Source: an uncultured Methylobacillus sp.
GTDB lineage: Bacteria; Pseudomonadota; Gammaproteobacteria; Burkholderiales; Methylophilaceae
Assembly (NCBI GenBank): GCA_946478865.1
Contig: CAMLDO010000003.1
Span: 141,289 to 205,288, forward strand
Length of the DNA: 64,000 bases
Direction of reading: 5' to 3'
The notes below the pieces were generated by a model that ran no database searches, was not told the DNA's origin, and saw nothing but the letters and a program-made list of their open reading frames with translations. This document shows, in pieces, positions 51,313 through 61,573 of the stretch (its first letter is position 1; the number at the start of each line of letters is the position of its first letter). A program made the position numbers and the translations under genes.

Positions 51313-52374
51313 ATGAGCAAATTCTGGAGCGAAACCGTCAAGCGGCTGACGCCCTATGTGCCGGGCGAGCAGCCCAAACTCGCCAATCTGGTGAAACTCA
51401 ACACCAACGAGAACCCTTACGGGCCCAGCCCCAAGGTACTGGAGGCGCTGCAGGCGGAAGCGGGCGATGCACTGCGGCTTTATCCCGACCCCAATTCCGA
51501 CCGGCTGCGCGCTGCCATCGCGGACTGCCACGGAGTGACGCCGGATCAGGTGTTTGTCGGGAACGGGTCCGACGAGGTACTGGCGCATGTTTTCCAGGCA
51601 TTGCTCAAGCATGAGCGTCCCATCCTGTTCCCGGATGTTACCTACAGCTTTTATCCGGTATACGCCTCGCTCTACGACATTGCCAGCGAGATCGTTCCTC
51701 TGACTGATTCGTTCGAGATCAATATCGATGATTATCTGCGTCCCAATGGCGGCATCATCTTCCCCAATCCCAATGCGCCCACAGGCCGATTGCTGGGATT
51801 GAGCGAGATCGAGCGCCTACTGCAAGCCAATCGGGATTCGGTGGTGGTGATCGACGAAGCCTATATCGATTTCGGCGGCGAATCTGCCGTGCCGCTGGTG
51901 AAGCAATATCCGCAGCTTCTCGTAGTGCACACACTGTCCAAGGCGCGCTCGCTGGCGGGTCTGCGTGTCGGATATGCGATCGGTCACCTCGATCTGATCG
52001 AGGCGCTGGTGCGCGTCAAAGACAGCTTCAATTCCTACCCGCTGGATCGTTTCGCCCAAGCGGGTGCGACCGCCGCGATGGAAGATCTTGCCTACTTCGA
52101 GCAGACTCGTCAGCAAGTGATCGCGTCGCGCGAAAAGCTGGTTGCCGATCTCGAAAAGCTCGATTTCAGCGTGCTGCCTTCCGGCGCGAACTTCATCTTC
52201 GCGCGCCATGCGACGCGCGATGGCGCCGAATTGACCGCCGCCTTGCGCGAGCGCAGCATCATCGTGCGCCATTTCAAAAACCCGGCACGTATCGCTCCCT
52301 ACATGCGTATTACGATCGGTACCGATGCACAATGCGAGCTGCTGGTAGCAGCATTGCGCGAGATTCTGAATTAG
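51313..52374 (+). CDS. hisC: Histidinol-phosphate aminotransferase HisC
   Basis: 353 residues, PLP-dependent fold type I. The Schiff-base Lys210 lies in [25 protein letters not shown] and PNPNAPTG are substrate and cofactor loops. It transaminates imidazole-acetol phosphate. Only 6 bp after hisD. Confidence 0.96.
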   Translation: MSKFWSETVKRLTPYVPGEQPKLANLVKLNTNENPYGPSPKVLEALQAEAGDALRLYPDPNSDRLRAAIADCHGVTPDQVFVGNGSDEVLAHVFQALLKHERPILFPDVTYSFYPVYASLYDIASEIVPLTDSFEINIDDYLRPNGGIIFPNPNAPTGRLLGLSEIERLLQANRDSVVVIDEAYIDFGGESAVPLVKQYPQLLVVHTLSKARSLAGLRVGYAIGHLDLIEALVRVKDSFNSYPLDRFAQAGATAAMEDLAYFEQTRQQVIASREKLVADLEKLDFSVLPSGANFIFARHATRDGAELTAALRERSIIVRHFKNPARIAPYMRITIGTDAQCELLVAALREILN

Positions 52375-52421
52375 CACAACGTTTTTAAGTTAGAATAAGC
52401 TCATTTTTCAGCGACTTACCT

Positions 52422-53009
52422 ATGCGAACCGCCCAAGTCAGCCGTAATACCCTGGAAACGCAGATTTCCGTCTCGTTGAATCTCGACGGAACCGGCGTTT
52501 CCGAGTTCTCTACCGGCCTCCCGTTCCTCGACCACATGCTCGACCAGATCGCACGTCATGGCATGATGGATATCGCTATCCAGGCCAAGGGCGACTTGCA
52601 TATCGACGCGCACCACACGGTGGAAGACATCGGCATCACGCTGGGTCAAGCCTTCGCCAAAGCTATCGGCGACAAGAAAGGCATCCGCCGGTACGCTCAC
52701 GCCTATGTTCCGCTGGATGAAGCATTGTCGCGTGTAGTGCTGGATGTCTCTGGCCGCCCCGGTCTCGAGTTCGACGTGGAATTCACGCGTGCGCGCATCG
52801 GCGATTTCGATGTGGATCTGTTCCACGAATTCTTCCAGGGCTTTGTCAATCACGCTCTGGTGACGCTGCATATCGACAATCTGCGCGGCGATAATGCGCA
52901 TCACCAGGCGGAAACGGTGTTCAAGGCATTCGGTCGCGCATTGCGCGCTGCTGTGGAGCATGATCCGCGCATGGCCGGTGTCATGCCGTCGACCAAGGGA
53001 ACGCTCTGA
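52422..53009 (+). CDS. hisB: Imidazoleglycerol-phosphate dehydratase HisB
   Basis: 195 residues, the monofunctional form without the phosphatase domain of enteric HisB. Metal-binding His clusters appear in [24 protein letters not shown] and [11 protein letters not shown]. The 47-bp gap to hisC has a weak TAGAAT hexamer that might be an internal promoter. Histidinol phosphatase must be supplied by another gene. Confidence 0.97.
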   Translation: MRTAQVSRNTLETQISVSLNLDGTGVSEFSTGLPFLDHMLDQIARHGMMDIAIQAKGDLHIDAHHTVEDIGITLGQAFAKAIGDKKGIRRYAHAYVPLDEALSRVVLDVSGRPGLEFDVEFTRARIGDFDVDLFHEFFQGFVNHALVTLHIDNLRGDNAHHQAETVFKAFGRALRAAVEHDPRMAGVMPSTKGTL

Positions 53010-53075
53010 CGCTTTCTTGCCCGGCAACGCCCCGAAACACATTTTTCTGAACGCTGACGCTGACAGCTATCCATC

Positions 53076-53720
53076 ATGACTGATATTGCAGTAATCGATT
53101 ACGGTATGGGCAACCTGCGTTCGGTCGCAAAGGCGCTCGAACATGTTGCGCCAGACCGTTCGATCGTTGTGACCAGCGATCCCGCCCAGATTCTCGCCGC
53201 CGAGCGCGTGGTGTTTCCCGGACAGGGTGCCATGCCTGACTGCGTGCGCGAGCTCGATAGCCGCGACTTGCGCCGCGCTGTGCACGAAGCTGCCGCGAGC
53301 AAGCCTTTTCTCGGAATCTGCATCGGCCTGCAACTGCTGTTCGAGCACAGCGAGGAAGGTGACGTTGACGGCCTCGGCATTCTGGCAGGCAAGGTGAAGC
53401 GCTTCCCGCAGGCTCGTATGGTCGATGTCGCCGGCAACAAGCTCAAGGTACCGCACATGGGCTGGAACGAGGTGCACCAGACTTGTGATCACCCGATGTG
53501 GAAGGGCATCGCCAAGGATGCCCGTTTCTACTTCGTGCACAGCTATTATGTCGAGCCCGAAGATGCCGGCCTGGAAACGGCCTACACCGAATACCCGTTC
53601 CGCTTTACCAGTGCGGTCGGGCGCGATAATATTTTTGCCGTACAATTCCACCCGGAAAAGAGCCAACAGGCCGGATTGTCATTACTGTTCAACTTCGTCA
53701 ATTGGGACGGTCGTCCCTGA
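53076..53720 (+). CDS. hisH: Imidazole glycerol phosphate synthase glutaminase HisH
   Basis: 214 residues, class I glutamine amidotransferase. Nucleophile Cys82 in GICIGLQLLFEHSEEG, with His192 and Glu194 in FHPEKS. It supplies ammonia to HisF. The 66 bp gap to hisB holds no feature I recognise. Confidence 0.97.
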   Translation: MTDIAVIDYGMGNLRSVAKALEHVAPDRSIVVTSDPAQILAAERVVFPGQGAMPDCVRELDSRDLRRAVHEAAASKPFLGICIGLQLLFEHSEEGDVDGLGILAGKVKRFPQARMVDVAGNKLKVPHMGWNEVHQTCDHPMWKGIAKDARFYFVHSYYVEPEDAGLETAYTEYPFRFTSAVGRDNIFAVQFHPEKSQQAGLSLLFNFVNWDGRP

Positions 53721-53739
53721 TTTACTTGCCTAACTCATC

Positions 53740-54480
53740 ATGCTGATTATTCCCGCGATTGATCTCAAAGACGGCCACTGCGTGCGCCTGAAACAAGGCC
53801 TCATGGAAGATGCCACAGTGTTCTCCGAAGACCCTGCCGCCATGGCGCGGCACTGGGTGGATCAAGGTGCTCAGCGGCTGCATCTGGTGGACCTCAATGG
53901 CGCGTTCGCCGGCAAGCCGGTCAACGAGGATGCGATCAAGGCCATCGTCAAGGAAGTCGGTGGCGACCTGCCCATCCAGCTGGGTGGCGGTATCCGCGAT
54001 CTGGAGACCATAGAGCGCTATCTGGATGATGGCATCAGCTACATCATCATCGGTACCGCTGCGGTCAAGAACCCAGGGTTCCTGCACGAGGCCTGCGATG
54101 CATTCCCGGGTCACATCATTGTCGGCCTCGACGCCAAGGACGGTAAGGTCGCCGTGGACGGCTGGTCCAAGCTGACCGGCCACGACGTGCTCGACCTTGC
54201 CCGCAAGTTTGAGGATTACGGCGTGGAAGCCGTGGTCTATACCGATATCGGCCGCGACGGCATGTTGACCGGCGTCAATATCGAAGCGACGGTTGCACTG
54301 GCACAAGGCCTCAAGATTCCGGTTATCGCGAGCGGCGGCATCACCAACCTGGAAGACGTGAAGCGACTCTGCGCCGTCGAAGGCGAAGGCATCATGGGTG
54401 CCATTACCGGCCGCGCTATCTACGAAGGCACGCTCAATTTCGCCGCCGCGCAAAAGCTGGCGGACGAGCTGAGTGTCTGA
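53740..54480 (+). CDS. hisA: ProFAR isomerase HisA
   Basis: 246 residues, TIM barrel. Catalytic Asp8 (PAIDLKDG) and Asp131 (VGLDAKDG); phosphate loops include LGGGIRDL and ASGGITNL. It isomerises the aminoaldose to aminoketose. It overlaps the hisF start by one base. Confidence 0.97.
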   Translation: MLIIPAIDLKDGHCVRLKQGLMEDATVFSEDPAAMARHWVDQGAQRLHLVDLNGAFAGKPVNEDAIKAIVKEVGGDLPIQLGGGIRDLETIERYLDDGISYIIIGTAAVKNPGFLHEACDAFPGHIIVGLDAKDGKVAVDGWSKLTGHDVLDLARKFEDYGVEAVVYTDIGRDGMLTGVNIEATVALAQGLKIPVIASGGITNLEDVKRLCAVEGEGIMGAITGRAIYEGTLNFAAAQKLADELSV

Positions 54481-55238
54481 TGAGCCTCGCCAAGCGCATT
54501 ATTCCTTGTCTCGACGTCACGGATGGACGTGTCGTCAAAGGCGTCAATTTCGTCGAGCTGCGCGATGCCGGCGATCCGGTGGAAATTGCGCGTCGCTATG
54601 ACGAGCAGGGCGCCGACGAGCTTACGTTCCTCGACATCACAGCCAGCTCCGATAATCGCGGCCTGATCCTGCACATTATTGAACAGGTTGCCTCCCAGGT
54701 ATTCATTCCCCTCACCGTCGGTGGCGGCGTGCGCGCGGTCGAGGATGTCCGCCGCCTGCTGAACGCTGGTGCCGACAAGGTCAGCATGAACACGGCTGCC
54801 GTGGTCAATCCGCAACTGGTCGCGGATGCTTCCGGCCGTTTCGGCTCGCAATGCATAGTCGTCGCGATCGATGCCAAGCGTGTGGGTGACCACTGGGAAG
54901 TCTTTACGCATGGCGGCCGCAAGCCGACCGGATTGAATGCGGTTGAGTGGGCCAAAAAAATGGTTGAGTTAGGCGCAGGTGAGTTGTTACTTACCAGCAT
55001 GGACCGCGACGGCACCAAGAGCGGCTTCGATCTCGAGCTGACGCGCGCCATCAGCGACGCGGTGGACGTACCCATCATCGCCTCGGGCGGCGTGGGCAAT
55101 CTGGATCATCTGGTGGATGGCGTGAAGCGGGGCGGCGCCGATGCGGTGCTCGCTGCCAGTATCTTCCACTTCGGTGAATATTCGGTGGATCAAGCCAAGC
55201 ACTACATGGCGGACCACGGCATTGAGGTACGTTTGTAA
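54480..55238 (+). CDS. hisF: Imidazole glycerol phosphate synthase cyclase HisF
   Basis: 252 residues, TIM barrel related to HisA. Catalytic Asp12 ([13 protein letters not shown]) and Asp131 (VAIDAKRVG). With HisH it makes IGP and AICAR. It overlaps hisI by one base. Confidence 0.97.
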   Translation: MSLAKRIIPCLDVTDGRVVKGVNFVELRDAGDPVEIARRYDEQGADELTFLDITASSDNRGLILHIIEQVASQVFIPLTVGGGVRAVEDVRRLLNAGADKVSMNTAAVVNPQLVADASGRFGSQCIVVAIDAKRVGDHWEVFTHGGRKPTGLNAVEWAKKMVELGAGELLLTSMDRDGTKSGFDLELTRAISDAVDVPIIASGGVGNLDHLVDGVKRGGADAVLAASIFHFGEYSVDQAKHYMADHGIEVRL

Positions 55239-55630
55239 TGAGTGAGTCCTGGCTCAACAAGGTCAACTGGACCCATGACGGTCTTGTGCCGGTTATCGTG
55301 CGCGAAGTTGGCTCGAACGACATCCTGATGTTCGCCTGGATGGATCGCGAAGCGTTGCGCCTGACCGCCGAAACCGGCCGTGCAGTGTACTGGTCGCGCT
55401 CCCGCAAGAAGCTGTGGCACAAGGGCGAGGAATCCGGCCACGTGCAGATGGTGAAGGAAATCAGGCTGGATTGCGACGAGGACGTCGTACTGCTGACGGT
55501 GGAACAGATCGGCGGCATTGCCTGTCATACCGGGCGCCATAGCTGCTTCTTCCAGAAGCTGGAAGGCAAGCAGTGGGTCACGGATCAGCCGGTCATCAAG
55601 GATCCGGAGGAGATCTACCGCCATGAGTGA
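55238..55630 (+). CDS. hisI: Phosphoribosyl-AMP cyclohydrolase HisI
   Basis: 130 residues. Metal and substrate residues lie in [17 protein letters not shown] and [11 protein letters not shown]. It opens the adenine ring of PR-AMP. It is separate from hisE, unlike the fused enteric enzyme, and overlaps hisE by 8 bp. Confidence 0.96.
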   Translation: MSESWLNKVNWTHDGLVPVIVREVGSNDILMFAWMDREALRLTAETGRAVYWSRSRKKLWHKGEESGHVQMVKEIRLDCDEDVVLLTVEQIGGIACHTGRHSCFFQKLEGKQWVTDQPVIKDPEEIYRHE

Positions 55631-55943
55631 TACGCTCGCCCGTCTCGCCGAAATGCTGGAAAGCCGCAAGTCCGCGGATCCGCAATCCTCGTATGTCGCC
55701 AAGCTTTACGCCAAGGGAATGGACAGCATCCTCAAGAAGGTGGGCGAGGAGGCTGCGGAAACCATCATCGCCGCCAAGGATGGCGACAAGGAAAAAATCA
55801 TCTATGAAACCGCCGACCTCTGGTTTCATACCTTGGTGATGCTGGCCCATGCCGGTCTGCACCCGGACGATATCCTGAACGAACTGGCGCGCCGCGAAGG
55901 CCTTTCCGGCTTGGCCGAAAAGGCTGCTCGCCCCAAGGATTAA
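55623..55943 (+). CDS. hisE: Phosphoribosyl-ATP diphosphatase HisE
   Basis: 106 residues from ATG 55623, inside the end of hisI. MazG-like all-alpha fold with [17 protein letters not shown] and [14 protein letters not shown]. It converts PR-ATP to PR-AMP. Last his gene. Confidence 0.96.
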   Translation: MSDTLARLAEMLESRKSADPQSSYVAKLYAKGMDSILKKVGEEAAETIIAAKDGDKEKIIYETADLWFHTLVMLAHAGLHPDDILNELARREGLSGLAEKAARPKD

Positions 55944-55981
55944 TGCTGCGGCGCTTGCATGCCGTCCAACAGGAGAATCTA

Positions 55982-56320
55982 ATGAGCGATTGTATCTTCT
56001 GCAAGATTGTTGCCGGCGAAATCCCGAGCCGGAAAGTGTACGAGGACGACGAGGTATATGCTTTTCACGATATACGTCCCATCGCTCCGGTACACTTCAT
56101 GCTTATCCCGAAGCTGCATGTCGCCAGCCTGACTGACTGTACCGATGCCCACAAGGATATTCTGGGACGCTTGTTGTTGCTGGCTCCCAAGCTGGCGCAG
56201 GAGCAGGGGCTGGACACAGGTTTTCGCACGATGATCAATACCGGTCATGGCGGGGGGCAGGAAGTATTTCACCTGCATATTCACGTATTCGGAGGCGGCG
56301 CTACGTTACCCAAGACGTAA
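55982..56320 (+). CDS. HIT-family nucleotide-binding protein (HinT-like)
   Basis: 112 residues with AGGAGAA before ATG 55982. The histidine triad is FHLHIHVFGG; CIFCKIVAGEIPS at the start is typical of HinT phosphoramidases. It is commonly placed between hisE and tatA in this class. Confidence 0.95.
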   Translation: MSDCIFCKIVAGEIPSRKVYEDDEVYAFHDIRPIAPVHFMLIPKLHVASLTDCTDAHKDILGRLLLLAPKLAQEQGLDTGFRTMINTGHGGGQEVFHLHIHVFGGGATLPKT

Positions 56321-56344
56321 GCTGCTGCATTGAGGAGATAAATC

Positions 56345-56560
56345 ATGGGTTCTTTCAGTATCTGGCACTGGCTGATCGTACTGGCCGTGGTATTGCTGAT
56401 ATTCGGCACCAAGAAGCTGCGCAATGTCGGCAGCGATCTGGGTGGAGCGGTCAAGGGCTTCAAGGATGCAATGCGCGAGGAGCAGTCCACGCCCAAGCTC
56501 GAAGAGGACGCTAACAGCCGTACCGTCGAAGGCGAAGTCAAAGAAAAGACGCATCACTAA
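56345..56560 (+). CDS. tatA: Twin-arginine translocase subunit TatA
   Basis: 71 residues: one short membrane helix ([15 protein letters not shown]), the hinge TKKLRNVG, then an amphipathic helix and a charged tail. It forms the translocation pore for folded proteins. tatB follows after 3 bp. Confidence 0.95.
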   Translation: MGSFSIWHWLIVLAVVLLIFGTKKLRNVGSDLGGAVKGFKDAMREEQSTPKLEEDANSRTVEGEVKEKTHH

Positions 56561-56563
56561 GCC

Positions 56564-56884
56564 GTGTTCGACGTTTCCTTTGGCGAGATCCTGATCATCG
56601 CCGTGGTGGCGCTGGTCGTGATCGGCCCGGAAAAGCTTCCCAAGGTTGCACGTACCTTGGGACTGCTGGCAGGCCGTATGCAGCGCTATGTCTCGACGGT
56701 CAAGGGCGATATCGAGCGCGAATTGAAGGCGGACGAGCTGCGCCGTATCCAGAATGAAATCACGCACCAGGTTGATGCGGTTCAATCTCAAGTGAACAAC
56801 GAGTTCCGTCAGACTGAGCAGGATGCACAGCAAGTCATTCAGGAGCTGAAAACTTCGCCTGACGAAAGAAAATCCGGATTGTAG
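56564..56884 (+). CDS. tatB: Twin-arginine translocase subunit TatB
   Basis: 106 residues, GTG start. The N terminus MFDVSFGEILIIAVVALVVIG and the hinge PEKLPKVARTLG are TatB-type. It works with TatC in signal-peptide recognition. The tail is shorter than in E. coli. Confidence 0.94.
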   Translation: MFDVSFGEILIIAVVALVVIGPEKLPKVARTLGLLAGRMQRYVSTVKGDIERELKADELRRIQNEITHQVDAVQSQVNNEFRQTEQDAQQVIQELKTSPDERKSGL

Positions 56885-56896
56885 AGCCGGAAGCCG

Positions 56897-57631
56897 ATGA
56901 TCAATTCCACTTCCGACACTTTTATCTCCCACCTGATCGAGTTGCGTGATCGTCTGCTGCGCATCGTGGCCGGCTTCATCATCACGTTCATCTGTCTGTT
57001 CCCGTTCGCCAACGATATCTATACCCTGCTGGCGCATCCATTGCTCCAGAAATTGCCGCAAGGCGGGCAGATGATCGCGACTGCCGTGACGACGCCCTTC
57101 TTCATCCCGATGAAGGTCGCGATGATGGCGGCATTCGTCATTTCGCTGCCCTTCACGCTATATCAGGTCTGGGCGTTTGTCGCGCCCGGGCTTTACCAGC
57201 ATGAAAAGCGCTTTGCTGCTCCCATGGTGATTTTCAGTACCCTGCTGTTCATTGCCGGAATGGCGTTTGCGTATTTTCTGGTGTTCCCGGTGGTATTCGG
57301 TTTTATTGCCGGCACTGCCCCGGAAGGGGTGGCGGTGATGACCGATATCGGCAATTACCTCGACTTCGTGATGACGCTTTTCCTGGCCTTCGGCATTGCG
57401 TTCGAAGTGCCTATCGCGGTGGTCGTGCTTGTGAGAATGGGTATGGTGGAAATCGCGACGCTCAAGGAAATCCGCTCCTACGTAATTGTGGGGGCGTTCA
57501 TCGCGGGGGCCATTCTGACGCCTCCCGACGTGATCTCGCAATTCATGCTGGCAGTGCCGCTATGGCTGCTGTACGAGGCCGGCATTCTGGCCGCCGGCCT
57601 GATCGGAACCAAATCGGAAAGCTACAGCTGA
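56897..57631 (+). CDS. tatC: Twin-arginine translocase subunit TatC
   Basis: 244 residues with six membrane helices. Conserved segments: SHLIELRDRLLRI at the start and FVAPGLYQHEKRF. It is the receptor for twin-arginine signals; likely substrates in this window are the Rieske protein PetA and SoxY. It ends 10 bp before the convergent Deg protease. Confidence 0.96.
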   Translation: MINSTSDTFISHLIELRDRLLRIVAGFIITFICLFPFANDIYTLLAHPLLQKLPQGGQMIATAVTTPFFIPMKVAMMAAFVISLPFTLYQVWAFVAPGLYQHEKRFAAPMVIFSTLLFIAGMAFAYFLVFPVVFGFIAGTAPEGVAVMTDIGNYLDFVMTLFLAFGIAFEVPIAVVVLVRMGMVEIATLKEIRSYVIVGAFIAGAILTPPDVISQFMLAVPLWLLYEAGILAAGLIGTKSESYS

Positions 57632-57641
57632 GTATCGATCG

Positions 57642-58793
57642 TTAGTTGGCGCGCGCCTGAAGTCGCGGGCGCTTGCCGATGGAGACGGTAAGTTTCTGCT
57701 CGGTCTGATTGCGTACGATCTTCACCGTGGCCGGCGCTCCCGGCTTGAGGCCGGAAATCAGGTTCAGCATGTCGGAGCTGTCCATGACCGGGCTGCCGTT
57801 GACCTCCATGAGAATATCTCCCGGTTTGATGCCGGCCTTGTCCGCCGGACCTCCGCGCATGACGCCGGCAATCAATGCTCCGCGCACTTCCTTGAGCTTG
57901 AAGGATTCGGCCAGTTCGGGCGTGATGTCCTGCGCTTCGATACCGATCCATCCGCGTGTGACGCCACCCTGGCGAACGATCTGCTCCATCACCTGTTGAG
58001 TCAGGCTGACCGGGATGGCAAAGCCGATGCCCATGGAGCCGCCGCTGCGGGAATAGATGGCGCTGTTGATGCCCACCAGATTGCCCTCGGTATCGACCAG
58101 CGCGCCACCGGAATTGCCGGGATTGATGGGGGCATCGGTCTGAATGAAATTCTCGAATGTGTTGATGCCGAGGTGATTGCGGCCCAATGCGCTTACGATC
58201 CCCTGAGTGACTGCCTGCCCGACACCGAACGGATTGCCGATGGCAAGGACGACATCGCCAACATTGAGCTTGTCGGAATGGCCGAACGTAATCGCCGGAA
58301 GATCCTTCATGTCGACGCGAAGCACGGCGAGGTCGGTTTCAGGATCGCTGCCCACGACGCGGGCGGGTATGGTGCGGCCATCCGCCAGCGCGACCTCGAT
58401 TTCATCGGCGGCTTCGATCACGTGGTGATTGGTCAGGATCAGGCCGTCGGTGGTGACGATGACGCCGGAGCCAAGGCTGTTTTCCCGTTGCGGAATGTCA
58501 TTGAACTGATCGCCGAAGAAGTGCCGGAACAAGGGGTCGTCCATGAAAGGCGAGTTCTCTGCCTGCGATTCCTTGCTGGTAAAGATGTTGACGACCGACG
58601 GCATCGCTTTCTTGGCGGCTGCGCTGTAGGAAGTGATGTTCTGGCGGGGAGCGGTTGTCGCCGGCTCCACCTGCTTGACCGTGATTTCAGGCTCCTTGCC
58701 ATTCAGCAGATCGGGGCGGAAGGTCTGCAGGACAAAAAGAGCGGCGAGACTGACGGTCACGCTTTGTGCAAAAATGAGCCAGAGTTTTTTCAT
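57642..58793 (-). CDS. DegS/AlgW-like periplasmic serine protease with one PDZ domain
   Basis: 383 residues. An N-terminal membrane anchor (about 5-23) is followed by a trypsin-like domain with His124 (NHHVIEA), Asp154 (ETDLAVLR) and Ser228 (NPGNSGGA), then a single PDZ domain (about 280-370). One PDZ and an uncleaved anchor resemble DegS/AlgW, which start sigmaE-type envelope stress signalling, rather than the two-PDZ DegP. Regulation is not visible. Confidence 0.9.
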   Translation of the reverse strand: MKKLWLIFAQSVTVSLAALFVLQTFRPDLLNGKEPEITVKQVEPATTAPRQNITSYSAAAKKAMPSVVNIFTSKESQAENSPFMDDPLFRHFFGDQFNDIPQRENSLGSGVIVTTDGLILTNHHVIEAADEIEVALADGRTIPARVVGSDPETDLAVLRVDMKDLPAITFGHSDKLNVGDVVLAIGNPFGVGQAVTQGIVSALGRNHLGINTFENFIQTDAPINPGNSGGALVDTEGNLVGINSAIYSRSGGSMGIGFAIPVSLTQQVMEQIVRQGGVTRGWIGIEAQDITPELAESFKLKEVRGALIAGVMRGGPADKAGIKPGDILMEVNGSPVMDSSDMLNLISGLKPGAPATVKIVRNQTEQKLTVSIGKRPRLQARAN

Positions 58794-58875
58794 AATTCTT
58801 AAAATGCGCCCCAGTCCTTAAATCAGGGTTATCCGAGGATGGCAAAGCGTACGAAATTTCAGATGGGAAAAGTCA

Positions 58876-59622
58876 ATGAAGCTATCCGAGTTGATTGATT
58901 ATACCGGACAATTATTGCAGGTAGATCGCTTCCGGGATTACTGTCCGAACGGACTACAGGTCGAAGGGAGGCCGGAGGTCGGCATTCTGGTTTCGGGGGT
59001 GACGGCAAGCATGGCATTGCTCGAACATGCCGCCGCGCTGAATGCCGATCTGGTGCTCGTGCATCATGGTTATTTCTGGAAGGGCGAAGACGCGCGTATC
59101 GTCGGGATGAAGAAAAGGCGCCTCAAGTTCCTGCTGGAAAAAGATATCAGCCTGGCCGGCTATCACCTGCCGCTGGATGCGCATCCCGAACTCGGCAATA
59201 ACGTCCAATTGGCACAAGTGCTGGATTTCACTTTGCAGGGGTGGGCTGGGGAACAGTCGCTGGTAGCGTACGGTACGCTTGATCAGCCGGGGACTCTGGG
59301 CGAGGTCGGAGTGCGGATTGCGCAACGCCTGGGGCGGCAGCCGTTGATATTCGGCGACCCATCAAAACCCATCCATAGAATCGCTTGGTGCACGGGTGCT
59401 GCACAGGACTACATCGATGTGGCATTGGCGCTGCAGGTGGATGCCTTTCTCACGGGCGAAGTTTCGGAGCGTACGTTCCACACGGCGCAGGAAACTGGTA
59501 TTGCCTTCATCTCGGCCGGCCATCATGCAACAGAGCGTTATGGCATTCAGGCGCTCGGCGAACATCTGGCGGAACGATACGGCCTCAACCATCATTTTGT
59601 CGACATTGACAACCCCGTTTAG
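58876..59622 (+). CDS. Nif3-like dinuclear metal-center protein (YbgI family)
   Basis: 248 residues. Metal-binding His and Asp/Glu residues lie in LVHHGYFWKG, YHLPLDAHPELGNN and SAGHHATERYG. The family forms hexameric toroids; proposed roles include GTP cyclohydrolase-like or metal-insertion activity, unproven. GGGAAAAG precedes the ATG. A petA promoter follows. Confidence 0.92.
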   Translation: MKLSELIDYTGQLLQVDRFRDYCPNGLQVEGRPEVGILVSGVTASMALLEHAAALNADLVLVHHGYFWKGEDARIVGMKKRRLKFLLEKDISLAGYHLPLDAHPELGNNVQLAQVLDFTLQGWAGEQSLVAYGTLDQPGTLGEVGVRIAQRLGRQPLIFGDPSKPIHRIAWCTGAAQDYIDVALALQVDAFLTGEVSERTFHTAQETGIAFISAGHHATERYGIQALGEHLAERYGLNHHFVDIDNPV

Positions 59623-59634
59623 TTGCTTCTCCCG

Positions 59635-59663
59635 TTTAAGTTTTATTTAGAAAACTGTACAAT
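59635..59663 (+). promoter_or_regulatory. Putative promoter of petABC
   Basis: TTTAAG (59635-59640) and TACAAT (59658-59663) are 17 bp apart, about 34 bp before the petA ATG. The -35 match is weak. Confidence 0.4.
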
Positions 59664-59696
59664 CTCGTCCTTTTACAAATACTCCAAGGTATTGCG

Positions 59697-60287
59697 ATGG
59701 CTAACCAAGAAGTGGATCACAGCAAGCGGCGCTTCCTGATTGCTGCGACTGCGGTGGCGGGAGGGGCGGCGACGGTAGCCGTGGCAACTCCTTTCGTCAT
59801 GAGCATGTTGCCCAGCGAACGCGCCAAGGCCGCCGGTGCACCGGTGGAAGTGGATATCGACAAGATTGAGCCGGGTTCGATGATTACCGTCGAATGGCGC
59901 GGCAAGCCGGTATGGATCGTCAACCGTACGGATGACATGCTGGCGCAGTTGGGCAAAATCGATGACAAGCTGAGTGATCCCAAGCTGGATGTGCCTCAGC
60001 AGCCGCAATACACCAAGAATGCCACGCGCTCCATCAAGCCGAATCTGATGGTGCTGGTCGGTATCTGTACCCACCTCGGTTGCTCGCCTTCCTCCAAGCT
60101 CAAGCATGGTGAAGAAGGCATGGGCAGCGACTGGCCGGGCGGTTTCTTCTGCCCTTGCCACGGTTCCAAATTCGACCTCGCAGGTCGTGTGTTCAAGGGC
60201 TCTCCTGCCCCGATCAACCTGGAAGTGCCGCCGCACAAATACCTCAGCGACTCCCGTCTGCTGATCGGCGTGGATAAGGAGGCCTGA
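59697..60287 (+). CDS. petA: Ubiquinol-cytochrome c reductase Rieske iron-sulfur subunit
   Basis: 196 residues. The Tat-type N terminus (SKRRFLIAATAVAGG at 9-23) keeps it as an anchored Tat substrate. Rieske ligands: Cys124/His126 in CTHLGCS and Cys152/His155 in CPCHGSKFD; Cys129 and Cys154 form the disulfide. It passes electrons from ubiquinol to cytochrome c1. Confidence 0.97.
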   Translation: MANQEVDHSKRRFLIAATAVAGGAATVAVATPFVMSMLPSERAKAAGAPVEVDIDKIEPGSMITVEWRGKPVWIVNRTDDMLAQLGKIDDKLSDPKLDVPQQPQYTKNATRSIKPNLMVLVGICTHLGCSPSSKLKHGEEGMGSDWPGGFFCPCHGSKFDLAGRVFKGSPAPINLEVPPHKYLSDSRLLIGVDKEA

Positions 60288-60289
60288 GC

Positions 60290-61573
60290 ATGAACAAATA
60301 TCTGACCTGTGCGCTGAACTGGGTGGACGAACGCTTCCCGCTGACCGCTAACTGGAAGGCCCACCTTTCCGAGTACTACGCACCCAAGAACTTCAACTTC
60401 TGGTACTACTTCGGCTCGCTGGCGCTCCTGGTGCTGGTACTGCAGATCGTTACCGGCATTTTCCTGACCATGCACTACAAGCCGGATGCGACGCTGGCCT
60501 TTGCCTCCGTCGAGTACATCATGCGCGATGTGTCCTGGGGCTGGCTGATCCGCTACATGCACTCCACGGGCGCCTCGATGTTCTTTGTCGTCGTGTACCT
60601 GCACATGTTCCGCGGTCTGCTCTACGGTTCCTATCGCAATCCGCGCGAACTGATCTGGCTGTTCGGCGTCGGGATATTCCTGTGCCTCATGGGCGAAGCC
60701 TTCTTCGGTTACCTGCTTCCGTGGGGTCAGATGTCCTACTGGGGCGCCCAGGTGATCGTGAATCTGTTCGCCACCATCCCCTTCATCGGACCCGATGTCG
60801 CGGAGTGGCTGCGCGGTGACTATCTGGTCTCCGATGCCACCCTGAACCGCTTCTTCGCTTTCCACGTGATCGCCTTGCCGCTGGTGCTGCTAGGCCTGGT
60901 CGCTGCGCACGTGATCGCGCTGCACGAAGTGGGTTCCAACAATCCGGACGGTGTCGAAATCAAGAAGAACAAGGATCCCAAGACGGGCATTCCGCTGGAT
61001 GGCATTCCGTTCCACCCGTATTACACGGTGAAGGATATCGTGGGCGTGGTGGTGTTCCTCATGGTGTTCTCCGCCATCGTGTTCTTCGCTCCGGAAATGG
61101 GCGGCTACTTCCTCGAAGCCAACAACTTCGTGCCGGCCGATCCGCTGAAGACGCCGGCACACATTGCTCCGGTGTGGTACTTCACTCCGTACTACTCCAT
61201 CCTGCGTGCCGTGCCGCCGCTGTTCAATTCGCAGTTCCCCGGCGTCGTCGCCATGGGTGCGGCGGTGATGGTGTTCGCTGCCCTGCCGTGGCTGGACAAG
61301 AGCCCGGTCAAGTCGATCCGCTATCGCGGCGCGCAATACAAGGGTTGGCTCACAGCGTTCGTGATCAGCTTCCTGATCCTGGGTTACCTGGGTACGGAGC
61401 CTTCCAACGTCTGGGGTCAGTTCGGTGCCAATGTGCCGGTACTCGGCGGTGCCGATCGTGCAACCGTCGTGGCGCGTGTGTTGACGGTGGTGTACTTCCT
61501 GTTCTTCGCGCTGATGCCGTGGTACACCAAGAGAGACAAGACCAAACCAGTGCCGGAAAGGGTGACGGGATAA
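60290..61573 (+). CDS. petB: Ubiquinol-cytochrome c reductase cytochrome b
   Basis: 427 residues, full-length (not split b6/IV). Eight membrane helices; the heme histidines lie in RYMHSTGASMFFVVVYLHMFRG and FFAFHVIALPLVLLGLVAAH. PEW-like quinol-site sequence appears as PVWYFTPYYSIL. It overlaps petC by one base. Confidence 0.97.
   Translation: MNKYLTCALNWVDERFPLTANWKAHLSEYYAPKNFNFWYYFGSLALLVLVLQIVTGIFLTMHYKPDATLAFASVEYIMRDVSWGWLIRYMHSTGASMFFVVVYLHMFRGLLYGSYRNPRELIWLFGVGIFLCLMGEAFFGYLLPWGQMSYWGAQVIVNLFATIPFIGPDVAEWLRGDYLVSDATLNRFFAFHVIALPLVLLGLVAAHVIALHEVGSNNPDGVEIKKNKDPKTGIPLDGIPFHPYYTVKDIVGVVVFLMVFSAIVFFAPEMGGYFLEANNFVPADPLKTPAHIAPVWYFTPYYSILRAVPPLFNSQFPGVVAMGAAVMVFAALPWLDKSPVKSIRYRGAQYKGWLTAFVISFLILGYLGTEPSNVWGQFGANVPVLGGADRATVVARVLTVVYFLFFALMPWYTKRDKTKPVPERVTG

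Noticed and set aside
57642..58793. Call as DegP
   Set aside because: Only one PDZ domain is present and the N-terminal helix looks uncleaved, fitting the DegS/AlgW type better.
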